Of a stretch of DNA of 54,439 bases, positions 18,076 through 26,149 are shown piece by piece. A model generated the notes under the pieces. That model did no database searches. It was not told the DNA's origin and saw only the letters and a program-made list of their open reading frames with translations. Positions within the stretch are counted from its first letter, which is position 1. Every line of letters begins with the position of its first letter. Location of the stretch: contig JAILAF010000095.1 of NCBI GenBank assembly GCA_024681775.1, forward strand, positions 1 to 54,439, in the 5' to 3' direction. This stretch comes from Lachnospiraceae bacterium. Lineage in GTDB: Bacteria; Bacillota; Clostridia; Lachnospirales; Lachnospiraceae. A program made the translations under genes and the position numbers.

Positions 18076-19581
18076 CTACCCCTGAACCGGAGTGATCCCC
18101 TCTTCCCGCAGGATATCTCTGATCAGATCCCGCTCATCCATGGGATACTTGACCCCCTTGATCTCCTGATAATCCTCATGTCCCTTGCCCGCCAGGACGA
18201 TGATGTCCCCCTTACGGGCATGCAAAATGGCATAGCGAATGGCTTCCTTCCGGTCCGGGATCTCCACATATTCCCCCTTGGTGCGCTGCATCCCGGTGCG
18301 GATGTCCGCAATGATGTCCAGCGGCTCCTCAAAACGGGGATTGTCGGAGGTGATGATGGTCAGGTCCGCCAGCTGTCCGCTGACCTCTCCCATCTCGAAC
18401 CGTCTGTCTCTGGAACGGTTGCCCCCGCAGCCAAAGAGACATACCAGGCGTCCCGGCTCGTATGCGCGCAGGGAGGTGAGGATGCTCTTTAACGCCATGG
18501 CATTGTGGGCATAGTCGATGAGCAGCGTGTAATCGGGAGAAATGGGAACCCGCTCGATCCTGCCGCGGACATGGACATTCGCCATGGCCTTCAGAAGTTC
18601 CGCCGTACCCACCCCGAAATGTCTGCAGAGCAGGATGGCAGCCAGCGCGTTGTAAACACTGAATTTCCCGGGAGAAGCCACATGGACGGAAAGGGGCCAG
18701 ACCCCCTCCGTGTCAAAGGAGACTCCCAGCTGCCCGGGGCCCGTCACCAGACGGATATTTTTCGCCCGCAGGTCACAGGTTTCGCTCATGCCGAAGGATT
18801 CCAGGTCGCAGGTGTGTCCTTCCATGACCTGTGCAAAATGGGCGTCATCCCCGTTCCCGATGCCGTGTCTGCACTGACGGAACAGCAGGGACTTGCACTG
18901 CAGGTACTCTTCAAAGGTCTCGTGCTCGCCGGGAGCGATATGATCCGGCTCCAGATTGGTGAAGATACCGTAATCAAAGACAAAGCCCTGGGATCTGTGC
19001 ATCTTCAGCGCCTGGCTGGAAACCTCCATGACAACGGTGTCAATGCCGGCCTCCACCATTTTTGCAAAATACTCCTGCAGGAGATAAGACTCCGGCGTGG
19101 TATTTTCCGCATGGATGTGGGTGGCGCCGATGATGACCTCCACGGTGCCGATGAGTCCCACCTTATGGCCCGCATTTTCCAGCACGGAACGGATCATATA
19201 GGTGGTGGTGGTCTTGCCCTTGGTGCCGGTGATGCCTACCGTGGTCAGATGCTCCGCGGGATGGTCGAACCAGGCTGCGGAGAGAAATGCCAGGGCATAG
19301 CGGGTATCGGGCACCTGAAGGACGACAGCGCCCGTATCGGTGAGACCGGCCACGGGACCGGAAACCACGATGACGGAAGCCCCCATATCCGCCGCCTGCA
19401 GGGCAAAGTCATGGCCGTTCACCTTCACTCCGGGAATGCAGACAAACATACAGCCCGGGATCACCTTTCTGGAGTCATATACCAGCCCGGTCACGGTGAT
19501 TTCGGACAATTCCCTGCCCTCCGCGCCGCGGGACAGCACCTCCACTTCCAGGCCTTTCAGCAGTTCCGATAAGTTGTTCAT
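18076..19581 (-). CDS. murE: UDP-MurNAc-tripeptide synthetase, DAP-adding type
   Basis: MurE adds the third amino acid of the peptidoglycan stem in the cytoplasm. The ATP loop is ITGTKGKTTTTYMI. The substrate signature DNPRFEEP indicates meso-diaminopimelate rather than lysine. The start at 19581 (MNNLSELLKGL) follows AGGGGGGA by seven bases, giving 501 residues. An intrinsic terminator lies just upstream, so a separate promoter or read-through is needed; no clear promoter was found. Confidence 0.95.
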   Translation of the reverse strand: MNNLSELLKGLEVEVLSRGAEGRELSEITVTGLVYDSRKVIPGCMFVCIPGVKVNGHDFALQAADMGASVIVVSGPVAGLTDTGAVVLQVPDTRYALAFLSAAWFDHPAEHLTTVGITGTKGKTTTTYMIRSVLENAGHKVGLIGTVEVIIGATHIHAENTTPESYLLQEYFAKMVEAGIDTVVMEVSSQALKMHRSQGFVFDYGIFTNLEPDHIAPGEHETFEEYLQCKSLLFRQCRHGIGNGDDAHFAQVMEGHTCDLESFGMSETCDLRAKNIRLVTGPGQLGVSFDTEGVWPLSVHVASPGKFSVYNALAAILLCRHFGVGTAELLKAMANVHVRGRIERVPISPDYTLLIDYAHNAMALKSILTSLRAYEPGRLVCLFGCGGNRSRDRRFEMGEVSGQLADLTIITSDNPRFEEPLDIIADIRTGMQRTKGEYVEIPDRKEAIRYAILHARKGDIIVLAGKGHEDYQEIKGVKYPMDERDLIRDILREEGITPVQG

Positions 19582-19600
19582 GAAGAATCCCCCCTTACGA

Positions 19601-19634
19601 AAAGAAAAAGCCATTCAAGAAGACCTGAATGGCT
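19601..19634 (-). terminator. Intrinsic terminator after the response-regulator gene
   Basis: The minus-strand RNA pairs AGCCATTCA (19634-19626) with TGAATGGCT (19617-19609) around an 8-base loop, followed by TTTTTCTTTT. It lies 7 bases past the stop of the response-regulator gene and separates it from murE. Confidence 0.88.
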
Positions 19635-19640
19635 GCTTTC

Positions 19641-20399
19641 TTAATTTATCTTCTTGCGCTTCTCAAAGAAGTCATCGATGGTCCTGACAAAATCCTCGGC
19701 GGACAGGGACTTTAAGAGATACCCTTCCGGCTTCAACCCCATCACGTCCATGATGGTCTCCCGGTCGTTTCTGCTGGTGAGGAAAAAGACGGGCACACCG
19801 GCGAAATCATTCTCCGTCCGGATGATCTCCATGACCTGCTTGCCGTTGATGACCGGCATCTCGTAATCCAGAAGCATCAGATCCGGTCTGTCCAGGGTCA
19901 GATACTTAATGGCCATGGCACCGGAGTTGGCCAGGATCACCTGATATTTATCACCCAGCAGCTTTTTCACGTTCCGGAGCATCATGCCGGAATCGTCCAC
20001 CACCAGGATCTTCTTTTTTACCTGCGCGTTGTTGTTGGAAAGGAACTGATTGACCTTCTCCACGATGGCCGGAATGTCCAGAGGCCGGAAAAACTCGTCC
20101 TCGATGGCGGAATCCGGGATGATGGATTTGATGGATTCAATGTCCAGCGGCAATCCCATCAGGAAGACGGGGATCTCATTCTCCACCGCAAGATCGCGGA
20201 GATAGATGAGGGCCTGCTGCTTATCCAGCACATCCTGATCCACAAAGATCAAGATCGCACCGTCATGGATCGTATATTTGGAAAGGGTCTCCATATCCGG
20301 AGCCATTTCGATCACGTTATGCTCCAGAGAGTTCAGACGGTCCACCAGATTGCCGGTGAGATATTTCCTGCTCTCTCTGATCACCCAAGCGTTGCCCAT
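19641..20399 (-). CDS. Two-receiver response regulator without output domain
   Basis: A 252-residue protein made of two receiver-like domains. The C-terminal one (about 128-245) is canonical: acidic pair VVDDS (about 135-136), phospho-acceptor in LMLLDYEMP (Asp about 178), Thr in FFLTSR (about 208) and Lys in YLLKS (about 230). The N-terminal domain (about 1-120) has the same fold pattern, but FFRPLD places Arg where the conserved Lys is expected, so it is probably degenerate. No DNA-binding or enzymatic output domain follows. It has its own promoter and terminator. The signalling pathway is unknown; no histidine kinase is nearby. Confidence 0.9.
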   Translation of the reverse strand: MGNAWVIRESRKYLTGNLVDRLNSLEHNVIEMAPDMETLSKYTIHDGAILIFVDQDVLDKQQALIYLRDLAVENEIPVFLMGLPLDIESIKSIIPDSAIEDEFFRPLDIPAIVEKVNQFLSNNNAQVKKKILVVDDSGMMLRNVKKLLGDKYQVILANSGAMAIKYLTLDRPDLMLLDYEMPVINGKQVMEIIRTENDFAGVPVFFLTSRNDRETIMDVMGLKPEGYLLKSLSAEDFVRTIDDFFEKRKKIN

Positions 20400-20447
20400 A
20401 GTTACCTCTTTCGGGAATTCCTGTTTCCTGCAAACGGTTACAGTTAC

Positions 20448-20466
20448 GTTAGGATATTCTCCTAAC
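20448..20466. promoter_or_regulatory. Perfect inverted repeat at the predicted start site
   Basis: GTTAGGA and TCCTAAC (7 bp each) flank a 5-base spacer. The repeat begins two bases past the -10 box and covers the predicted start near 20461, a typical operator position; it could also form a short 5' RNA hairpin. Confidence 0.55.
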
Positions 20467-20467
20467 T

Positions 20468-20496
20468 ATTTTATGGTTTTGCCTGCATTCAGTCAA
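20468..20496 (-). promoter_or_regulatory. Promoter of the response-regulator gene
   Basis: Minus strand TTGACT (20496-20491), a 17-base spacer, and TAAAAT (20473-20468). Each box matches five of six consensus bases. The leader to the ATG at 20399 is about 60 bases. Confidence 0.85.
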
Positions 20497-20778
20497 TAAA
20501 AAAAGGATAAAAACTGACGGTCTGCGCAGGCCTGATATTTGTCATTTCAAAGGGGGGGTCCGGAAACGAAAATGCCCAGGACCAAGCCTGAGCACCTTCG
20601 CGTTTCTTATGAGGGGGGGAGAATAGTTGACTTTCATCAACCATCTAAGGACACTATACCGAAGAATTGTGTCTAATTTGTGTCCACGGCATAAGAAATC
20701 TATAAAACAAAATTAGAAAACTATAAACCAAAACTGAAAAATATATTACCTCAGGCCCCCGGAAAAGAAGGAATTCCC
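20497..20778. other. Non-coding stretch with a long hairpin and AT-rich segment
   Basis: I see no gene here. It contains two runs of seven G (20551-20557 and 20613-20619) flanking a long imperfect hairpin at 20563-20606, a GGACAC/GTGTCC pair, and an AT-rich stretch at about 20690-20750 with repeated TATAG. No classic U-tract terminator for the lipoprotein gene ending at 20779 could be identified. Confidence 0.6.
20563..20606 (-). ncRNA. Candidate structured RNA hairpin
   Basis: On the minus strand GAAACG and AAGGTGCTCAGG pair with CCTGGGCATTTTCGTTTC, giving about 18 bp with a two-base bulge and a six-base loop. The imperfect pairs are G-U on this strand and would be A-C mismatches on the other, so the minus strand is the likely RNA. 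Function unknown. Confidence 0.45.
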
Positions 20779-21423
20779 CTACAGGCCTGCGGTACGGGCA
20801 TACACGCTGCGGTACTGGATCGAGGATACCGCATCGTCGGACACCAGGAAGCACAGTTCCGCGCCGTTCTTCTCGTAGATGTAATACCCGTCCTCGAAGG
20901 TGTAATCCTCACCGTAGACCTCCTGCAGCTTCTCAAAGGAACTGCCGATGGAAATGCCCTCCGCCGTGGATACCAGGTCATCCCAGAAGATGATCATGCT
21001 GATCCGGTCCGTCTCCCCATCGGGATAGGTATCGATCTCAAAATGGGAATAGGTATACATCTTGTCCAGCCCCTCAAAGGCACAGCTGGCAGCTTCAAAA
21101 TAGCTGTTTGCTTCTCCCAGGGCAGCGAGAACCTCCGCCATGTCCTGATCCGGGCAGACATCACATTCGCCGCTGCCAGTGGATGCGTGGAATGCGTACC
21201 CGGCTGCCGCACTGCTCCCTTCCTGATCCTCCGCCGTATTCGCAGCGGACGCCTCCGCTTCTCCGGAAGTCTGCTCCGGCACCGTAATGGTGGCCTGGCT
21301 GCTATCCCCGGTGATCCTGTATTCTTCCTCCTCCGCGCTGCCGCAGCCGGTGAGGACGGTGCCCAGCAGCATCAGGCCTGCTGCCGCCAGTGCGAGGGTT
21401 CTGTTCCGTCTTTGCTTTCTCAT
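20779..21423 (-). CDS. Putative lipoprotein in the dlt-like operon
   Basis: A 214-residue predicted lipoprotein. The N-terminus has basic residues, a hydrophobic stretch (LALAAAGLMLLGTV) and the lipobox LTGC, so it should be exported and lipid-anchored. A low-complexity acidic/Ser/Thr linker (about 30-75) is followed by a folded domain with GECDVC and SCAFEGLDKMYTYSHFEIDTY. No catalytic motif was recognised. Its ATG overlaps the SGNH-like gene stop as ATGA, tying it to the dlt-like operon. Confidence 0.85.
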   Translation of the reverse strand: MRKQRRNRTLALAAAGLMLLGTVLTGCGSAEEEEYRITGDSSQATITVPEQTSGEAEASAANTAEDQEGSSAAAGYAFHASTGSGECDVCPDQDMAEVLAALGEANSYFEAASCAFEGLDKMYTYSHFEIDTYPDGETDRISMIIFWDDLVSTAEGISIGSSFEKLQEVYGEDYTFEDGYYIYEKNGAELCFLVSDDAVSSIQYRSVYARTAGL

Positions 21424-22505
21424 GGTTCTTCTGTGTCATTCCTTTCTTCAGCATTTGCGGCTATCTCCGCTTTTTTGCTCTCTATGTCCCCATAGTAGCG
21501 TTTCAGTTTTTCCTCCCAGCTCGCCTCCAGATCAGGCTCTCCTCTCCGGCTCGTAAGGCCGCATTCCCGGGTCAGAAGTTCCCCCAGAGATTCGGTCCAT
21601 TTCTCTGCGCCGGACAGGTTCAGATGCAAGCCCGCATCGTAGGTGTCCGTCCGGAAATCCAGCCCGATCTCCTCCAGCTCCTCTAAGGCATTTACATAGA
21701 GCAGGCCGTGGCGCTCCGCATAATCCTCCATCTGGGCATCCCACTCATCATACCAGTGGGGATACAGACTCGGTGCCTTCACCAGTACCAGCTCGATCCC
21801 TTCCGCTGCGCAGGTCTGCGTGAGGAGGTCCAGATACCGGTATGCGTTGCTGCCGAAGCGGTAATCCCCCAGAGGCTTGGCCGGCGGGATATTTTCCGCA
21901 GGGCGCACATCCACCCGCATATAGTATCCGTTGTAGGTCACGGGATCCGTGTGAAAAAGGTACTGAAAGTCCTCGCTGCCCAGCTCCGTGATCCTGGAAT
22001 GGTACCGCAGGATGGGGAAGAGATACTCGATCAGGTGCTCCTCCGGCAGCAGTGAGGCTTTGATGGCGCGGATCTTCGTGGGAGAAAGGCGCATGCCGTC
22101 CAGGGTCATGCGGTTGTATGCCTCTTTCTGTGGCTCATTATACTGCATGGAGAGGACATTGAACACGACCACCTTCGGCTTTTCATAGCGCAGGGTGTCC
22201 TCCAGCAGGTAATAGCTCTGCCAGATCAGCTGCTGGGCACTGCCGCGGATGTAGCTGTTGATGCCGTACTCCTCCCACAGAAGGGCCGGGGTGATGTTCT
22301 CGTAGAGTTCACAGTCGCCGATGAAGATCACATCATGATCCTTCACCTCGTCATAATACTCCGCGATCATGGCGCCTTCCACGATATCCGTCATGTACTT
22401 GGGGGTCACCAGGCGGGTCAGCAGTGCGAGAACGCCCACCGCGACGGCGCCCAAAAGGAGTGCCGTCAGGGCGGATCGCAACTTCCGCCTTTTTGTTTCT
22501 TTCAT
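21420..22505 (-). CDS. DltD/SGNH-like membrane-anchored protein with Cys at the nucleophile site
   Basis: Proteins of this type work with MBOAT acyltransferases in transferring acyl or aminoacyl groups to envelope polymers. The 361-residue chain has a basic N-terminus and one signal-anchor helix (about 11-33); the rest should be outside. The block-I motif reads FIGDCELYENITP with Cys at about residue 65 where SGNH enzymes and DltD have Ser. The C-terminal pair is DAGLHLNLSG (Asp about 290, His about 294). The start at 22505 follows AAGGA; the upstream in-frame extension is encoded by the intergenic repeat and is rejected. Confidence 0.8.
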   Translation of the reverse strand: MKETKRRKLRSALTALLLGAVAVGVLALLTRLVTPKYMTDIVEGAMIAEYYDEVKDHDVIFIGDCELYENITPALLWEEYGINSYIRGSAQQLIWQSYYLLEDTLRYEKPKVVVFNVLSMQYNEPQKEAYNRMTLDGMRLSPTKIRAIKASLLPEEHLIEYLFPILRYHSRITELGSEDFQYLFHTDPVTYNGYYMRVDVRPAENIPPAKPLGDYRFGSNAYRYLDLLTQTCAAEGIELVLVKAPSLYPHWYDEWDAQMEDYAERHGLLYVNALEELEEIGLDFRTDTYDAGLHLNLSGAEKWTESLGELLTRECGLTSRRGEPDLEASWEEKLKRYYGDIESKKAEIAANAEERNDTEEP

Positions 22506-22520
22506 ACTTTTTGTCCTTGG

Positions 22521-22568
22521 TCTCAAAGAAATCCTCCTCATCCGAGCAAGCTCGATTCGGATGATTTC
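22521..22568 (-). repeat. Solitary copy of the P2 hairpin of the repeat family
   Basis: This 48-base stretch is repeated at 22694-22741 with a single mismatch. It contains TCATCCGA and TCGGATGA flanking the conserved GAGCTTGCTC core (minus strand). It lies between full element A and the SGNH-like gene and looks like a partial second copy. Confidence 0.8.
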
Positions 22569-22576
22569 GCAGGGTG

Positions 22577-22762
22577 TAATGATCCACACGGATTGCTCCG
22601 TTTCTTCGAAACTCACGCAATCCTGCAAAAACTCAGAATCCGCTGATTTCCCCGCTTCGCATGGAAATCGCTACTTCTTCGTTTTTGTTCGGGTCTCAAA
22701 AAAATCCTCCTCATCCGAGCAAGCTCGATTCGGATGATTTCCTTGATCCCCTTGGATCATTA
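22577..22762 (-). repeat. Dispersed structured element, copy A
   Basis: Closed by a 9-bp terminal inverted repeat (plus strand TAATGATCC at 22577, GGATCATTA ending at 22762). Internal hairpins: P2 at 22691-22750 with GAGCTTGCTC core; P3 at 22645-22669 (GATTTCC with GGAAATC); P5 at 22590-22623 (GGATTGC with GCAATCC, inner GTTTC-TTC-GAAAC). It lacks the P4 hairpin present in copies D and E. The stop codon of the MBOAT gene (22762-22760) is part of the terminal repeat. Confidence 0.85.
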
Positions 22763-24349
22763 AAATTGATTATAAATAAACTGGCTGCTGACAAATCCGA
22801 TGCCGTATCTTCCGAAGAGGAGGGTCACCAGGAACAGTCCGAACCACAGGCAAAAGCGCACCGGGAGAGGCTTTTCCGCGATCCGGGCCCGGACTCTGCC
22901 GCTCCTGCCCAGGAGGCTCACCAGGATAAGGAGCAGGGTTCCCAGCAACAGGATGATGTAATCCGATGCCCCCAGTCCCAGCACCGTCAGACCTCTGTCA
23001 AAAAGATCCCCCAGGGAAAAATCCGCCACCATACTGCCCATCATCCGGAAGGTCAGAGGTACGTTCCGGTAGCAGTCAAACATGCGGAGCAGGCTCATGA
23101 GGAGCACGGTCCTGCAGACCTGGAAAACCTTCCAGGGCGTCTTGCCCTCCACTGCAAAACGGGCGTGGAACTTCCCATACAAAGGCTCCAGTTCCTGACT
23201 GATCATGATCACCACAAAGTTCCCCAGGCCCCAGACGATGAAGTTCCAGCTGGCGCCGTGCCAGATTCCCGTGGCAAACCAGACCGCAAAGGAGCACAGG
23301 TACACGGGAAGCCGTTTCCCGATCTGATCCCCGAAATGCTTTCTGGCGAATTTGTTCAGTTTTTGCATGCCCTTGCTGACGCTCATGGGGTAAAAGATAT
23401 AGTCCGTAAACCAGGTCCCCATGGTGATGTGCCAGCGCTTCCAGTATTCCTTGATGCCCTTGGAAAAATAGGGCCTGCGGAAGTTCTCCGTCACCGTGAT
23501 CCCCAGCATCTGCGCCGTTCCGATGGTGATGTCGATGCCGCCGGTAAAGTCCGCATAGAGCTCCAGGGCATAGAACAGCATCCCAAGAAAGACATACGCC
23601 CCCCGGAACTCCTCCGGCGAGGAAATGATGCTCTTTACCGCCACCAGCATCCGGTCCGCGATGACCAGCTTCTTAAAGTATCCCCAGAGAACGCGCTGCG
23701 CTCCGGGGGCAATGGTCCGGACAGCAAAGGGGTGTGCTTCGTAGAGACTCTCCGAAAGGTCCGAAAAACGGCTGATGGGCCCCTGGACCAGCTGCGGGAA
23801 GAAGGACACAAAGAGGGCAAAGCGCAGGAAATTCCGCTCTGCAGGGATCTTGTCCCAATACACATCCAGAAGATATCCCAGGCTCTGGAAGGTATAGAAG
23901 GAAATGCCCATGGGAACGATGAGATTCACCAGGGACAGCTCTCCGGTGCCGGTGGCCCGGAGGATGGCATTGAGATTGGTGATGGTGAAATTGGTGTATT
24001 TGAGAACGGCCAGGATTCCCAGGTTCAGAAGGAGTCCTGACAGCATGATGCGCTTTGCGGCCCTTTTTTCCCTTTCCTTCAGGCGCTTTTTTTCCTCCTT
24101 ATCCAGCGTGTCCTTCACGGAGGAAAAATAGGCCTTAAACCGCGCCTTACGGTCATCCATGGCTCTGCCGCAGAGGTAGACCGTCAGGGAGGTCACCAGG
24201 ATAAAGATCAGGTACCTGGGATCCGCCAGGGCGTAAAAGACATAGCTCGCAAGCAACAAAAAGAGCCATTGCCATTTACCGGGGATCACATAGTAAATGG
24301 CAACGGTCAGGATCAAAAATGCCAGAAATTCGTAGGATGTGAACAGCAA
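22760..24349 (-). CDS. MBOAT-family O-acyltransferase (DltB/AlgI-like)
   Basis: A polytopic membrane protein of 529 residues with about ten hydrophobic segments. MBOAT proteins pass an acyl or aminoacyl group from a cytoplasmic donor across the membrane. The family histidine is in TGIWHGASWNFIVWG (about residue 355). YWKRWHITMGTWFTDYIFYP is the usual preceding segment. The start is probably TTG at 24349, giving MLFTSYEFL as in relatives; it lies 5 bases after the carrier-protein gene. Substrate is not known. Confidence 0.9.
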   Translation of the reverse strand: MLFTSYEFLAFLILTVAIYYVIPGKWQWLFLLLASYVFYALADPRYLIFILVTSLTVYLCGRAMDDRKARFKAYFSSVKDTLDKEEKKRLKEREKRAAKRIMLSGLLLNLGILAVLKYTNFTITNLNAILRATGTGELSLVNLIVPMGISFYTFQSLGYLLDVYWDKIPAERNFLRFALFVSFFPQLVQGPISRFSDLSESLYEAHPFAVRTIAPGAQRVLWGYFKKLVIADRMLVAVKSIISSPEEFRGAYVFLGMLFYALELYADFTGGIDITIGTAQMLGITVTENFRRPYFSKGIKEYWKRWHITMGTWFTDYIFYPMSVSKGMQKLNKFARKHFGDQIGKRLPVYLCSFAVWFATGIWHGASWNFIVWGLGNFVVIMISQELEPLYGKFHARFAVEGKTPWKVFQVCRTVLLMSLLRMFDCYRNVPLTFRMMGSMVADFSLGDLFDRGLTVLGLGASDYIILLLGTLLLILVSLLGRSGRVRARIAEKPLPVRFCLWFGLFLVTLLFGRYGIGFVSSQFIYNQF

Positions 24350-24354
24350 AGTCC

Positions 24355-24585
24355 TTACTCCTCATCGGAAAGGCGCAGGATCATGGCATGCAGCGCCTTT
24401 GCGGAATTGAAATTGGCGGGAACGATCTCCCCCGCGGGAATGGTGATGTCAAAGGTATCCGTGATCTCCGTCACCAGGGTGACGATGTCAAAGGAATCCA
24501 GGATGCCGTCATCCACCAGGGCTTCCTCGGTCTCAAAATCCACATCGGGGTGCAGGTCTTCCAGGATCTCCATTAATTCTTCCAT
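24355..24585 (-). CDS. Acyl/aminoacyl carrier protein (DltC-like)
   Basis: A 76-residue acidic carrier protein. The phosphopantetheine attachment serine lies in GILDSFDIV (Ser about 31). It should be loaded by the ligase encoded just upstream and present the group to the MBOAT protein. Activation needs a 4'-phosphopantetheinyl transferase; an Sfp-type one is encoded at 39887-40621. Confidence 0.92.
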   Translation of the reverse strand: MEELMEILEDLHPDVDFETEEALVDDGILDSFDIVTLVTEITDTFDITIPAGEIVPANFNSAKALHAMILRLSDEE

Positions 24586-24615
24586 ACGTTTCTCCTTTTC
24601 TGATACGTGTACCGT

Positions 24616-26148
24616 CTATCGGGACTTTTTCTCTCCCTTATCCTTTTCGATCATCTGCTGCAACGCCTTCCGGTCCAGCTTTCCGTTGGCGGTAAGGGGC
24701 ATCTGCTCCAGCTTTCTGGTGCGGTTGGGCAGCATGTAACGGGGAAGGTGCTCCTTTAACTGCGCCGTCAGCTCTGCAGGCTCCTGATCTCCCACATAGA
24801 ACAGAAGGATCCGGTTCTTTTCTCTGTCATAAATGCAGGCGCTGAGCCGGACGCCCTCCAGTGCATTCACATTGGCCTCGATCTCTCCCAGCTCGATGCG
24901 ATGTCCCATATGCTTGATCTGGTAATCTCTGCGGGAAACAAAGATCAGGTCCCCGTTTTCATCTCTGCGGCCGATGTCTCCCGTCCGATAGATGATCTCG
25001 GGATAGGCCTTTTGCAACGGGTTCTGGACAAAGGCGGACGCCGTCTTCTCGGGATTGTTGTAATACCCCAGGGTGACGCCGGTACCGCGGATGCAGATCT
25101 CTCCTTCCTCTCCCTCGCCCGCAGGCACGTCTCCCTCCTTCAGCAGGAGGATCTGGGTGTTTTTGAAAGGTCTGCCGATGGGGATCACTTCCCCGTCCGC
25201 AAACTCCCGCTCCACCGGGTAGTAACAGCACATCCCCGTCCCTTCCGTGGGGCCGTAGAGGTTAAAGAACCGGGCATTCGGCGCAGCTTCTCTCCAGAGC
25301 TTAAGCTGCCGCACGGGAAAGACCTCGCTTCCGAAGGCCACCAGCCGCAGGTATTCCGGCCTGACCTCATCAAAGGCGCGGAAGGCGGAGATCATGGTCA
25401 TGGCGGACACCACCCAGCAGATGGTATTGATCCGATGCCCGTTCAGATACTCCAGGAGCCTGACCGGGAAGGAGAAAAGCTCTCTGGGAATCAGATATGT
25501 GGTGGCGCCGAACTTGATGGTGGGATAAAGCTCCTTTAAGCAGGCGTCAAAATACAGCGGCGTCTGGTTGCCGAAGACGGTATCCTCATCAAATCCCAAA
25601 GTCTCGGAGAGCTGCTCCACATAGTCCAGCACCGAACGGTGGCAGGCGGTAACCCCTTTGGGAACCCCGGTGGATCCGGAGGTAAAGACGATATAGATGG
25701 GATCCGTATCGATGGCGGTATCGTGACATTTCCGGAGAAGCTCTCTGTCAGGGGCCTCTTTGATCAGGTCCTCATACAAAAGGATCTCCCCTTCAAATCC
25801 CAGTGCTGCGGCCTTTGCGGCGGTCCGCTCCTGACAGATCAGGACCCGGGCCCGGCAGCTTTCCATGATGAGACCGATGCGGGTTGCGGGCATTTCCTCA
25901 TCCAGGGGTACGTAAAAGTCCCCGGCGGCGATCACGCCGAAAAAGGCGGCGATCTCCTGCGGAGAACGGTCCATGTAGATGAGGACTGGCTCCCCATGGT
26001 AGCCTTTCCCGGCAAGTACAGTGCCGATGGCGGAGAGATGATGCTCCAGCTCCCGGAAGGTCAGGGCCACTTCCTCGTCTGCGAAGGCCACCTTATCCGG
26101 GACCCGATCCACGGTATTTTTCAGATAATCCAGCACATGATTCTGCAT
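24616..26148 (-). CDS. Amino-acid adenylating ligase (DltA-like)
   Basis: This 510-residue member of the AMP-binding superfamily should adenylate an amino acid and load it on the carrier protein. Core motifs: IVFTSGSTGVPKG (about 153-165), NLYGPTEGTG, YRTGDIG, and the C-terminal LTANGKLDRKAL with the catalytic Lys. The substrate-pocket Asp of DltA is kept in QTPLYFDACLKE (Asp about 201). The DltA FCGEVLP segment reads FGSEVFP (Gly about 273), so the pocket cysteine is lost. It starts one base after the racemase stop. D-alanine is therefore not an assured substrate. Confidence 0.88.
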   Translation of the reverse strand: MQNHVLDYLKNTVDRVPDKVAFADEEVALTFRELEHHLSAIGTVLAGKGYHGEPVLIYMDRSPQEIAAFFGVIAAGDFYVPLDEEMPATRIGLIMESCRARVLICQERTAAKAAALGFEGEILLYEDLIKEAPDRELLRKCHDTAIDTDPIYIVFTSGSTGVPKGVTACHRSVLDYVEQLSETLGFDEDTVFGNQTPLYFDACLKELYPTIKFGATTYLIPRELFSFPVRLLEYLNGHRINTICWVVSAMTMISAFRAFDEVRPEYLRLVAFGSEVFPVRQLKLWREAAPNARFFNLYGPTEGTGMCCYYPVEREFADGEVIPIGRPFKNTQILLLKEGDVPAGEGEEGEICIRGTGVTLGYYNNPEKTASAFVQNPLQKAYPEIIYRTGDIGRRDENGDLIFVSRRDYQIKHMGHRIELGEIEANVNALEGVRLSACIYDREKNRILLFYVGDQEPAELTAQLKEHLPRYMLPNRTRKLEQMPLTANGKLDRKALQQMIEKDKGEKKSR

Positions 26149-26149
26149 A

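Noticed and set aside
22661-24040. A 459-codon open frame on the plus strand
   Set aside because: It is antisense to the MBOAT gene and begins inside element A. The product is low-complexity and charged, with no recognisable domain.
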